From positions 1 through 32,060 of the forward strand of contig JBAXIO010000030.1 of assembly GCA_037138335.1 (NCBI GenBank): a stretch of DNA of 32,060 nucleotides, in the 5' to 3' direction. The notes below the pieces were generated by a model. That model worked only from the letters and a program-made list of their open reading frames with translations, was not told where the DNA came from and ran no database searches. Made by a program: the position numbers and the translations under genes. This document shows, one piece after another, positions 24,498-32,060 of the stretch (within the stretch, counting starts at the first letter, position 1; every line of letters begins with the position of its first letter). The DNA is from CAIRDP01 sp037138335 (lineage in GTDB: Bacteria > Bacteroidota > Bacteroidia > Bacteroidales > FEN-979).

Positions 24498-25988
24498 ATG
24501 AAAAGATGGGAATTTTACCTGGCCGGTTCTCTTATGATCATTTTAACGGGTTTCGATGCACAGCAAAATAAACTAACTGTTGATGTCTTTGAAACTTCTG
24601 CAAATGGCAATAAACTCAAAAGAATAACTGAATTTCCTGCCATAGGCGAAGCTGTATCCATTCAGTTGTTACCCGGAAATAAATTTCAAACCATCACCGG
24701 ATTTGGAGGGTCGTTCACTGAGGCCTCTGCTTATTTGTTAAACAAATTAAGCAAGAAAAACCGTGACCTGATTTTAGATGCTTATTTTGGGACTAGAGGA
24801 GCCAGGTATTCCTTAACCCGAACGCATATCAATTCCTGCGATTTTTCATTGGGCAATTATTCATATGCACCCGTAAAAGGAGACAAGGTATTAGAACATT
24901 TTTCAATAGACGAGGACCTTGACGACATAATTCCCATGATCAGGGATGCAATGACCCATTCAGAAGATGGATTTAAGATTATCGCTTCACCATGGACGGC
25001 ACCTCCGTGGATGAAAGATAATAATGAATGGAGGGGAGGAAAATTACTTCCGGAATACTATGATTGCTGGGCTTTGTTCTTCTCAAAATATATTAATGAA
25101 TATAAAAAAGAAGGTATTGAAATCTGGGGGTTAACCGTAGAGAATGAACCTCTGGGGAATGGCAGCAATTGGGAGAGTATGCTCTATTCACCTGAAGAAA
25201 TGGTGGATTTTGTAAAAAATCATCTTGGTCCCAAACTGAAAGCCGATGGACAGCATGTAAAAGTGCTGGCTTATGACCAGAATCGCGGAGAAGAGTTGGA
25301 ACGATGGGCAAAAGTGATTTATAAAGATGAACCTTCATCACAGTACTTCGATGGTTTTGCGGTTCACTGGTATGCGAGTACATTCGACTGGTTTCCCGAA
25401 TCATTGAATTTTACGCATAATATGGCTCCCGGGAAGCATCTTATTCAATCGGAAGCTTGTGTTGATGCGGAAGTGCCTCATTGGCTGGATGACAAATGGT
25501 ACTGGTCGGCAGAAGCAACAGACTGGGGATGGGATTGGGCACCTGCGGATCAGAAAAAGCTTCATCCTAAATATGTTCCTGTATACCGTTATGCCAGGGA
25601 TATTATCGGTTGTCTGAATAGCTGGGTAGATGGTTGGGTAGACTGGAACATGGTTTTAGACAGGCAGGGCGGCCCTAACTGGTTTAAAAACTGGTGTGTC
25701 GCACCTGTAATAGTGGATCCTGAGAAGGATGAAGTCTACTTTACACCTTTGTATTATACGCTGGCTCACTTTAGTAAATATATCCGTCCCGGGGCTGTAC
25801 GAATCGGATTTGAAAACACGGACCCGTCATTAATGCTTACTGCAGCCCTGAATCCTGACGGATCCATTGCTGTCGTTATCTTAAATATGAATTCAGAAAT
25901 AAAAAACATAGAACTTTCTCTCGGTAATCGTACAGTTAAATTGCAGATAAGTGCTCAGGCAATACAAACGATTGTAGTTTTGCAGTAA
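24498..25988 (+). CDS. Secreted GH30 glycosidase, likely beta-1,6- or beta-1,3-glucan side-chain enzyme
   Basis: A 496-residue secreted enzyme from ATG 24498, 7 bp after the GH16 stop; an upstream frame from TTG 24456 overlaps GH16 and is unlikely. Signal peptide: YLAGSLMIILTGFDAQQ. GH30 features: ITGFGGSFTEASAYLLNKL, YSLTRTHINSCDFSLGNYSY, ASPWTAPPWMKDNNEWRGG, acid/base Glu217 in LTVENEPLGN, nucleophile Glu319 in LIQSEACVD, and the C-terminal beta-sandwich (VAVVILNMNSEIKNIELSL-like strands). GH30 members in laminarin loci of Bacteroidota remove beta-1,6-linked glucose branches, which fits here, but a beta-glucosidase-like GH30_1 activity is possible. It closes the AT-rich glucan operon. Confidence 0.92.
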   Translation: MKRWEFYLAGSLMIILTGFDAQQNKLTVDVFETSANGNKLKRITEFPAIGEAVSIQLLPGNKFQTITGFGGSFTEASAYLLNKLSKKNRDLILDAYFGTRGARYSLTRTHINSCDFSLGNYSYAPVKGDKVLEHFSIDEDLDDIIPMIRDAMTHSEDGFKIIASPWTAPPWMKDNNEWRGGKLLPEYYDCWALFFSKYINEYKKEGIEIWGLTVENEPLGNGSNWESMLYSPEEMVDFVKNHLGPKLKADGQHVKVLAYDQNRGEELERWAKVIYKDEPSSQYFDGFAVHWYASTFDWFPESLNFTHNMAPGKHLIQSEACVDAEVPHWLDDKWYWSAEATDWGWDWAPADQKKLHPKYVPVYRYARDIIGCLNSWVDGWVDWNMVLDRQGGPNWFKNWCVAPVIVDPEKDEVYFTPLYYTLAHFSKYIRPGAVRIGFENTDPSLMLTAALNPDGSIAVVILNMNSEIKNIELSLGNRTVKLQISAQAIQTIVVLQ

Positions 25989-25998
25989 CATAGTGCGT

Positions 25999-26829
25999 AT
26001 GGCAAATAAAGATGTTTTCCTCTGCCTTACATTGTTTATTTCGGTTTTTGTTTCCTGCAGGCAGTCCGGTCAGCCCGAACCGGTATCAACGGGGGACCTG
26101 TATTTCTCGGGGTATTACTGGAATTTCAAGAACACCAATGACATTGCTGTAGGCCCGGGGCCTAACCGGTTTACAAGCAAATACAATAACATCTTCCTGG
26201 ATGCCGGGAGCAACCTTCATCTGAAGATCGTAAAAAACAATAGCCAATGGTATTGCAGCGAACTTGTCTCCGTTAAAACATTTGGTTACGGCACATACAT
26301 TTTCACAACCGCAAGCGATCTCACAACCATGAACGAAAGGGTCGTTTTAGGCTTGTTCACCTGGAATAATTATTCGTTCCAGACACAGGCAAACAGTGAG
26401 ATCGACATAGAGTTCGCCCGCTGGAATGTTGCCAGCGATACCCTGCTGGCCAGCTATAGCGTACAGCCTGTTTGGGGCGACAATCCAATTCCTTACCTTG
26501 AAAGGACCAGGAAGCCCCGGATGCTGGCAAGCAGGCTTAAAAGTACCTGCACCCATGTATTCAGGTGGACCCCGGGTATGGTAAGCTGGGTGTCATACAG
26601 CGGTGGCAGTTACCCGGGAACAGACACTCTTGCATACTGGTCGTTCGACAGCTCCAACCCCTCAAGGTCCAAGATGGAAGGAGGTAAAATAGCCAACCCG
26701 ATCGTGATCCCTACCCCCGAAGACAGCACGAATGTGCGATTTAACCTGTGGCTCATGAACGGACTGCCGCCTTCGGATAACAAGGAATTTGAGGTCGTGA
26801 TAAAGTCTTTCAGGTTTATTCCCTTATAA
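25999..26829 (+). CDS. GH16-like lipoprotein with lichenase-type ExDxE motif
   Basis: A 276-residue lipoprotein from ATG 25999 (a GTG at 25993 is the alternative), with lipobox VFVSC at about residue 20. The fold is a concanavalin-like jelly roll. The catalytic motif is NSEIDIEFARWN: Glu134, Asp136, Glu138, the shorter ExDxE form found in lichenases rather than the ExDxxE of the GH16 at 23648. WYCSELVSVKTFGYGTYIF precedes it and RWTPGMVSWVSYSGG follows, both GH16-like strands. It is 10 bp after GH30, so could be co-transcribed, yet its codon use is GC-richer, like the genes downstream. Substrate may be another beta-glucan or a galactan; hydrolysis is likely but not certain. Confidence 0.75.
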   Translation: MANKDVFLCLTLFISVFVSCRQSGQPEPVSTGDLYFSGYYWNFKNTNDIAVGPGPNRFTSKYNNIFLDAGSNLHLKIVKNNSQWYCSELVSVKTFGYGTYIFTTASDLTTMNERVVLGLFTWNNYSFQTQANSEIDIEFARWNVASDTLLASYSVQPVWGDNPIPYLERTRKPRMLASRLKSTCTHVFRWTPGMVSWVSYSGGSYPGTDTLAYWSFDSSNPSRSKMEGGKIANPIVIPTPEDSTNVRFNLWLMNGLPPSDNKEFEVVIKSFRFIPL

Positions 26830-26842
26830 TTTATCAGGGTAA

Positions 26843-26868
26843 ACCGGCATTCCGGTGTATTTTCTTTG
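26843..26868 (+). terminator. Possible weak terminator after the GH16-like gene
   Basis: A short hairpin ACCGG-CATT-CCGGT (26843-26856) is followed by a T-rich stretch (TATTTTCTTT). The stem is only 5 bp. It is placed correctly between the GH16-like gene and the first metallophosphoesterase gene. Confidence 0.25.
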
Positions 26869-26896
26869 TACAATATATTTTCACAATAAATTTTTC

Positions 26897-28534
26897 ATGC
26901 GATCTATATTTATAATTGCGCTTCTTGCCGGGTATTGTTTTGCCTGGAACACATCATCCGCACAAAACTTTAATGAAATCCTCGGCCGGCCAACAGCATC
27001 ATCAGTCACAATAAGTATTTTATGTGATCAGCAAACCGAAGTTTACTGGGAGTACGGCAGTGCTCCGGCCACATATTCAGCAAGCACTGCCATTTCGCTT
27101 GCCCTTAAGGACACTGCACTTGAAGCCGGCATAACAGGCCTGGCGGCTGATGCAAAATATTATTACAGGACACGTTACCGGCCCCGGGGCGCCACTGGCT
27201 CTTTTCTTGCCGGTCCTGAACGCACCTTCCATACGCAAAGGGCGAAAGGCAGTACGTTTACGTTTACCATAGAATCGGATGAGCATTTATGCGACAAAAA
27301 AGGCGTTCGCAGCATCTTCAGGATCTGCCTCGACAACCAGGCAAAGGATAATCCTGATTTCATGTTTTCTCTCGGCGACAATTTCGGGGGAGACCATAAT
27401 CCATTGGACATTACTTCACAGGAGGTGGATTCCCTGCATAAAATGTACAGGCCATTCTGGGGGAACATCTGTCACTCTGTCCCCTTATTTATCTGCCTTG
27501 GGAACCATGAAGGCGAAAACGATTTTTACCTGGCGAAGAACCCTCCTGAAAATATTGCTGTTTACAGTACCTTATGGCGGAAGTTCTATTACCCGAATCC
27601 CTATCCGGACGACTTTTACAGCGGGAATACCGATGTTGAGCCATACGGCATTGGCAATCCGGAGAACTACTATGCTTTCACCTGGGGTGATGCATTATTC
27701 GTAGTTCTGGATGTGTACCGCAACCAGTGTGATTCCTCTGCAAAGCCTAAAAACTGGGACTGGTCACTGGGCCTTCCTCAGTACACCTGGCTTAAAAATA
27801 CGCTTGAAAGCAGCACAGCCAAATACAAATTTGTGTTCGCGCATCATACACGCGGAGAAGGAAGAGGCGGGATAAACACCGCCCGGTATTTTGAATGGGG
27901 AGGATATGAAGCCGATGGCCTCACATGGGGATTCTCAGCAAAACGTCCAGGCTGGGAAAAACCCATCCACCAGCTATTTGTCGATAACGGCGTGAATATC
28001 TTTTTCCAGGGGCACGACCACCTGTTCGCCCATGAAGAACTCGACGGGGTGATTTACCAGGAAGTGCCCATGCCAAGCGATTCAACCTATGAGATAGGGA
28101 TGCTTGCAAACGCCGGAGCCTATGTTTCCGATACACTTAACGGGTCCGGTCATTTAAGGGTATCAGTTTCTCCGACTTGTGTGAAGGCGGATTATATTCG
28201 TGCGTACCTGCCTGCCGATACCCTTGATGGCGTTCATTATAACCGGGAACTTGCTTTCAGCTACACTATCGGCACCTGCCAGTCGGGGATCAGCGACCAG
28301 GCTGAGAAAGCTTCAGTTATTGTTTACCCGAACCCGGCCCAAAACAGGATCAATGTTAAAATAAGCGGGGAAACAGGACCATTTCAACTCGGCATATTTA
28401 ATACGCTGGGTTTACCGCTTCTGCAAACGCAGTCGGGTTATATTGATGTAAGCAGCATCCGGAACGGCATTTACTTTTTACATATCAGGACTTCAAATTC
28501 AGAAGTAACAAAAAAAATTATCATTAACCGGTAA
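26897..28534 (+). CDS. T9SS-exported metallophosphoesterase, paralogue 1
   Basis: A 545-residue secreted calcineurin-like phosphoesterase from ATG 26897 (a GTG at 26855 opens the frame but precedes no signal peptide). Signal peptide ends at SSAQ. An N-terminal fibronectin-III-like domain as in purple acid phosphatases (about 25-115; EILGRPTASSVTISIL, VYWEYGSAP) precedes the metal centre: IESDEHL (DxH), FSLGDNFGGD, CLGNHEGEN, FVFAHHTRGEG and FFQGHDHLFAHE. The C-terminus is a T9SS type A sorting domain (VIVYPNPAQNRINVKIS to NGIYFLHI). It should therefore be a surface or extracellular phosphatase or phosphodiesterase, substrate unknown. Closely similar to the protein at 29974, so they arose by duplication. 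Confidence 0.88.
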   Translation: MRSIFIIALLAGYCFAWNTSSAQNFNEILGRPTASSVTISILCDQQTEVYWEYGSAPATYSASTAISLALKDTALEAGITGLAADAKYYYRTRYRPRGATGSFLAGPERTFHTQRAKGSTFTFTIESDEHLCDKKGVRSIFRICLDNQAKDNPDFMFSLGDNFGGDHNPLDITSQEVDSLHKMYRPFWGNICHSVPLFICLGNHEGENDFYLAKNPPENIAVYSTLWRKFYYPNPYPDDFYSGNTDVEPYGIGNPENYYAFTWGDALFVVLDVYRNQCDSSAKPKNWDWSLGLPQYTWLKNTLESSTAKYKFVFAHHTRGEGRGGINTARYFEWGGYEADGLTWGFSAKRPGWEKPIHQLFVDNGVNIFFQGHDHLFAHEELDGVIYQEVPMPSDSTYEIGMLANAGAYVSDTLNGSGHLRVSVSPTCVKADYIRAYLPADTLDGVHYNRELAFSYTIGTCQSGISDQAEKASVIVYPNPAQNRINVKISGETGPFQLGIFNTLGLPLLQTQSGYIDVSSIRNGIYFLHIRTSNSEVTKKIIINR

Positions 28535-28616
28535 ATGACGATGGGGGATCCCTTCAATCTCCGGCTGAATAAATTCAGGATTCCACAGATCAAAATTCAG
28601 GGTTCATTGATTACAT

Positions 28617-28647
28617 TTTGAAAGCGGGCGCCATGAAAATATTTTTG
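28617..28647 (+). promoter_or_regulatory. Bacteroidota-type promoter for the ASST/phosphoesterase operon
   Basis: TTTG (28617-28620), a 19-nt spacer and TATTTTTG (28640-28647) match TTTG-N19-21-TAnnTTTG in full. Transcription should start about 22 nt before ATG 28676. Confidence 0.7.
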
Positions 28648-28675
28648 TTCCCGGTTAAATTAAAATAAACAGATC

Positions 28676-29977
28676 ATGAAAAAGGTTCTTTTCTTAACTG
28701 GTTTGCTGATACTGAAACTCAGCCTGTTCTCCCAGGAATCATTTTTAGTCAAGACCGAGACCAGGTACTGGGACCATTCACGGACTTACGACGGTTATAC
28801 TCTTTTCGGTACAAGGGGGTACTCTTACCTGATCGATTTTGAAGGTCATGTAATCCATACCTGGAATCTCGGGACCAATCCGCGTTTTACCGAGGCCGGG
28901 ACTTTGCTTGATGCCGTGGGCGGCAATCCCTTTATCACAAATGATCCAACCGGCAGTATTGCCCTTGCCGCCACTGCAGCCGGTGACTTCTTATACAGGT
29001 TTGGGGATCCAGCAAAATATAATCAGGGCGATCCCCCATCGGTGGAAGATAACTGGGAGAAAGCAACTGCGGGTAACAAACAGATAGGAGGCGCCCATGA
29101 TATCCAGTGGATAAAGCCGGGGCTCCCGGGGGCCGGGCATTTTATGGTCTTCAGCAATGCAGAAAACCTCTTTGAATTGACCCCGCAATCATATATTGTC
29201 GAAATAAACCCCTATTTGAATTCAGCAGGCACCAATACCGGGCATTTTGTCAATCCGCCCGATGCGGGATACAATATCGTGAGTTCGCCCGATGCCAACC
29301 TGATGAAAGAGAAGAAGAATGTATCGAAGCAGATCGTATGGATGTATTCAAGCAAGAATAATACCTCGTTTTACAGCACGATAGGGTCAAGCGCCCAAAG
29401 GCTTCCCAACGGGAATACGCTCGTTTGCTCAATGAATGACGGCCATTTTTTTGAGGTTGCTCCAATCGATACAGCCTTCGTATGGGAATATGTCAATCCG
29501 ATGACAAGGGACGGTATAAAGAAAATCAAAACAGATCACTATCCAACGTACAACGGTGTTTTCAGGGCTTACAGGTATGCGGCAAACCATCCCGCCCTGG
29601 CAGGCCATGACCTTACTCCCGGCCCAACCATGACCGGCTCCCCACCCGATTACTATACCCCGGATGATATCACCGCAATACAAGATCAGCCAATTGTTGA
29701 ACCAGCCGATAAACTGAACCAGAATTATCCCAATCCTTTTTCTTACGGCACAACCATAGAATTCGAAATTGCAGAACCGGCCGGTGTAAGCGTGTTAATA
29801 TATGATTTGTCGGGCATCCGGGTAAAATCACTCGTCAACGAGTTTTGCAGCAGCGGAAAGTATTCCCGTTACTGGGACGGCACCAATGATAACGGGATGC
29901 GGGTGCCGGGCGGGATGTATTTTTATATCCTCAAAGCCGATAACCGTAAACTCTCCAAAAAAATGATCCATCTATGA
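28676..29977 (+). CDS. Arylsulfotransferase (ASST)-like T9SS protein
   Basis: A 433-residue secreted protein. Signal peptide: FLTGLLILKLSLFSQ. The body resembles the ASST family of beta-propeller aryl-sulfate sulfotransferases: YSYLIDFEGHVIHTWNLG, a GGAHDIQWIKPG segment, YIVEINPYL, IVWMYSSKNN, SAQRLPNGNTLVCSMNDGHF and VWEYVNP. The strands are those of the 'memory written at the surface' repeats of this family, but the catalytic His was not assigned with confidence; it may be in GGAHD. A T9SS type A sorting domain ends the protein (KLNQNYPNPFSYGTT to GGMYFYILKAD). Its stop overlaps the next start (ATGA). It lies between two paralogous phosphoesterases, suggesting joint work on sulfated or phosphorylated surface compounds (inference). 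Confidence 0.75.
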   Translation: MKKVLFLTGLLILKLSLFSQESFLVKTETRYWDHSRTYDGYTLFGTRGYSYLIDFEGHVIHTWNLGTNPRFTEAGTLLDAVGGNPFITNDPTGSIALAATAAGDFLYRFGDPAKYNQGDPPSVEDNWEKATAGNKQIGGAHDIQWIKPGLPGAGHFMVFSNAENLFELTPQSYIVEINPYLNSAGTNTGHFVNPPDAGYNIVSSPDANLMKEKKNVSKQIVWMYSSKNNTSFYSTIGSSAQRLPNGNTLVCSMNDGHFFEVAPIDTAFVWEYVNPMTRDGIKKIKTDHYPTYNGVFRAYRYAANHPALAGHDLTPGPTMTGSPPDYYTPDDITAIQDQPIVEPADKLNQNYPNPFSYGTTIEFEIAEPAGVSVLIYDLSGIRVKSLVNEFCSSGKYSRYWDGTNDNGMRVPGGMYFYILKADNRKLSKKMIHL

Positions 29978-31635
29978 AACTGACCTGGTTTGCTGTCTTA
30001 TTGTTCACTGCATTTGCTACCCCGGCCTCTGCGCAAACATTCTCCGAGATATTGGGCCGGCCCACAAATTCATCGGTCACCATGAGCATCTTGTTTGACC
30101 GGAAGGCTGATGTTTACTGGGAATACGGTATAAGCCCGGGGGGATATACGATGAGCACTGCAAACTTCACAACAGCTGCTGATACGACATTCCAGGCGGA
30201 TTTCAACAATCTGTTGCCCAACCAAAAATACTTTTACAGGACAAGATACCGCCAGGCTGGAACCACAGGTCCCTTTCTCGAAGGCCCCGAACATTTCTTT
30301 CATACCATGAGGCTCCCGGGAAGCACTTTCAGTTTTGCCATAGAAGCGGACCCACATATGGATACCAACTCGAATCCTGCCTCATATGGTCTGACTCTGC
30401 AAAATATCCTATCGGTAAAGCCCGACTTTCTTATCGACCTCGGGGATATCTTCATGAGTGAGAAACTTCCTTCACCCACCCAGGCAAATATTACCGCCCG
30501 CCACCTGCTTTACAGGCCCTATTTAGGCGCAACCTGCAATTCAGTGCCTCTATACCTGGTAATAGGCAATCATGAAGGGGAGAATGGCTGGCAGCTTGAT
30601 GGCACACCCAACAGCCTTCCTGTTATGGCTGCCAATACCAGGAAACTGTTTTACCCTAATCCCTTACCCGGTTCATTTTATTCAGGAGACAGCATTTCAG
30701 AGAATTATGTGGGCCTTCGGCAGAACTATTATGCCTGGGAATGGGGAAACGCCTTGTTCATTGTTCTTGACCCCTACTGGTATACCACGGGCAAACCCGA
30801 TTGGGGCTGGACACTCGGCGAAGCCCAATACAACTGGTTCAGTCGGGTTATTTCCTCAAGTACGGCAAAGTTCAAATTCGTTTTCTGCCACCAGCTGGTC
30901 GGGGGTAACGGCAATGATGGCCGGGGCGGGGCGGAGTTTGCGAGATTTTTTGAAATGGGCGGAAGGAATAGAGATTCTACCTGGGGATTCGGCAACTACC
31001 GGCCCGGCTGGGAAAAAACAATTCATGAACTGATGGTTGAGAACCGCGCAAATATTTTCTTCCACGGCCATGACCATTGTTATGCAAAGCAAGAACTTGA
31101 CGGGATGGTTTACCAGGAAGTCCCCCAGCCATCCTCAAAAAATATTACAAATATTACGGGCAGCCAGTACGGCTATGTGGATGGTGTTCTGATGCCCAGC
31201 CGTGGCTATCTCCTGGTCACCATGACCGATTCCAGCGCAAAGGTTGATTATATAAGGACTTACCTGCTTAATGAAGAAAACTCCGGTCATAAAAACGGGG
31301 AGCTGGCATATTCCTATACACTTAAGCCATCGTCAACGGGTGTCAATGAAACAGCAGGATCCCCGGGTGCGATCGAACTGTACCAGAATTATCCCAATCC
31401 TTTCAATGAAGCGACAAACATCAAATATATGCTGCCGAAACCGGGCCATGTGCGGCTCAGTGTTTTTAATACGTACGGAAAGGAACTGCTGACCCTGGCC
31501 GACAGCTACCAGCAGGCAGGAACATATACCGTACCCCTGGATCCGGGGCAATTGCCGTCCGCCGGTGGAATATATTTTTACAGGATTACATTGGATAATG
31601 AAACCAGGACAATGAAAATGATTTGTATCAAATAA
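29974..31635 (+). CDS. T9SS-exported metallophosphoesterase, paralogue 2
   Basis: A 553-residue secreted phosphoesterase, start ATG overlapping the preceding stop by 4 bp. Signal peptide ends at PASAQ. The N-terminal FN3-like domain begins EILGRPTNSSVTMSIL, almost the same as in the protein at 26897, and metal ligands follow in order: IEADPHMD (DxH), IDLGDIFMSE, VIGNHEGEN, FVFCHQLVGGNGN and FFHGHDHCYAKQE. A type A T9SS sorting domain closes it (IELYQNYPNPFNEATN to GGIYFYRITL). The two copies differ mainly in their C-terminal sorting domain and loop insertions, so after duplication the sorting domain has diverged or been exchanged. Substrate unknown. Confidence 0.88.
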   Translation: MKLTWFAVLLFTAFATPASAQTFSEILGRPTNSSVTMSILFDRKADVYWEYGISPGGYTMSTANFTTAADTTFQADFNNLLPNQKYFYRTRYRQAGTTGPFLEGPEHFFHTMRLPGSTFSFAIEADPHMDTNSNPASYGLTLQNILSVKPDFLIDLGDIFMSEKLPSPTQANITARHLLYRPYLGATCNSVPLYLVIGNHEGENGWQLDGTPNSLPVMAANTRKLFYPNPLPGSFYSGDSISENYVGLRQNYYAWEWGNALFIVLDPYWYTTGKPDWGWTLGEAQYNWFSRVISSSTAKFKFVFCHQLVGGNGNDGRGGAEFARFFEMGGRNRDSTWGFGNYRPGWEKTIHELMVENRANIFFHGHDHCYAKQELDGMVYQEVPQPSSKNITNITGSQYGYVDGVLMPSRGYLLVTMTDSSAKVDYIRTYLLNEENSGHKNGELAYSYTLKPSSTGVNETAGSPGAIELYQNYPNPFNEATNIKYMLPKPGHVRLSVFNTYGKELLTLADSYQQAGTYTVPLDPGQLPSAGGIYFYRITLDNETRTMKMICIK

Positions 31636-31642
31636 TACTGCC

Positions 31643-32060
31643 ATGATAAATCTCAGCCGTAAACTTATTATAATTTGTGTAATCGTCTGCGGATGGCATT
31701 CCGCGTCAGATGCACAGAAGCTCCTGAAATTCAAACTTCCCGATTCAGGGCAGACCGGGAGTTACACTTCAACGCCAGGAGAGGATCCCGACTACCTCAT
31801 TAACCCCCCTTCGTTCACCGATAACGGGGACGGTACGATAACCGATAACAATACAGGCTTGATGTGGCAGAAGACCGACGGGGGTGAGATGGTCTTTGAA
31901 AATGCAGGCGGGTATTGCACCGGCCTCAGCCTTGGAGGGCATACCGACTGGAGGCTCCCAACGGGCATTGAGCTTTTCAGCATTAACAATTACAACAACC
32001 TGAACCCGGCACTGAATACCGTTTACTTTACCCAAACCCAGGCACAGTACTGGTGGACCA
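31643..32060 (+). CDS. Secreted DUF1566 (Lcl C-terminal-like) protein, N-terminal part only
   Basis: The frame opens at ATG 31643, 7 bp after the phosphoesterase stop, and is still open at the end of the window (139 codons). Residues 1-23 look like a signal peptide (KLIIICVIVC ... SDAQ). The sequence KFKLPDSGQTGSYTSTPGED is followed by the DUF1566 hallmark FTDNGDGTITDNNTGLMWQK and GGHTDWRLPTGIEL. The family is a beta-rich lectin-like domain found in surface proteins, often repeated; a T9SS sorting domain would be expected beyond the window. Its position makes it the last visible member of the ASST/phosphoesterase operon. Confidence 0.85.
   Translation, partial: MINLSRKLIIICVIVCGWHSASDAQKLLKFKLPDSGQTGSYTSTPGEDPDYLINPPSFTDNGDGTITDNNTGLMWQKTDGGEMVFENAGGYCTGLSLGGHTDWRLPTGIELFSINNYNNLNPALNTVYFTQTQAQYWWT

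Noticed and set aside
27279..27704. Plus-strand open frame of 141 codons
   Set aside because: It is an out-of-frame shadow of the first metallophosphoesterase, covering its metal-binding motifs.

Overview
The window reads as a chromosomal segment of a Bacteroidota bacterium, most likely an environmental Bacteroidales- or Marinilabiliales-like lineage. The evidence is type IX secretion (T9SS) C-terminal sorting domains on three proteins, Bacteroidota lipoproteins, a SusR-like propeller/Y_Y_Y/LuxR regulator, a LytS/LytTR pair, and several promoters of the Bacteroidota form TTTG-N19-20-TAnnTTTG. No rRNA, tRNA, CRISPR array or insertion sequence was recognised. All genes except the first lie on the + strand.

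Region 1 (34-1587, - strand) is a secreted jelly-roll/beta-helix protein that seems to lack its C-terminal part; it has a textbook minus-strand promoter. Region 2 (about 2.0-8.3 kb) is an envelope-sensing block. An ECF sigma factor, a small one-TM protein (possible anti-sigma) and a Spy/CnrX-like periplasmic protein form a CnrYXH-like trio. Three further Spy-like secreted or lipid-anchored proteins follow, then a LytS-type histidine kinase whose periplasmic loop is proline-rich, and its LytTR response regulator. Polyproline stretches recur across the block. Two different 7-bp tandem repeats sit in or at the ends of its genes.

Region 3 (about 8.4-26.0 kb, visibly more AT-rich) is a beta-1,3-glucan (laminarin-type) utilisation locus. 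A SusR-like membrane regulator is followed by a long co-directional operon: a GH149-type beta-1,3-glucan phosphorylase, a cytoplasmic GH17, a GPH-type sugar symporter, a second cytoplasmic GH17, a clan GH-A glycosidase fused to an apparent outer-membrane beta-barrel, a multi-domain surface glycan-binding lipoprotein, a GH16 lipoprotein and a secreted GH30. No SusC/SusD pair is present. The proposed route is surface binding and endo-cleavage (GH16), branch trimming (GH30), processing or passage at the barrel-fused enzyme, import by the symporter, and cytoplasmic GH17 plus phosphorylase action giving glucose-1-phosphate.

Region 4 (about 26.0-32.1 kb, GC-richer) is a surface module: a second GH16-like lipoprotein with the lichenase-type ExDxE motif, two paralogous T9SS-exported metallophosphoesterases flanking an arylsulfotransferase-like T9SS protein, and the start of a DUF1566 (Lcl C-terminal-like) protein that runs off the window. 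The best candidates for something undescribed are the SusCD-less phosphorolytic glucan locus with its enzyme-barrel fusion, and the polyproline/Spy-like envelope block with heptanucleotide repeats.
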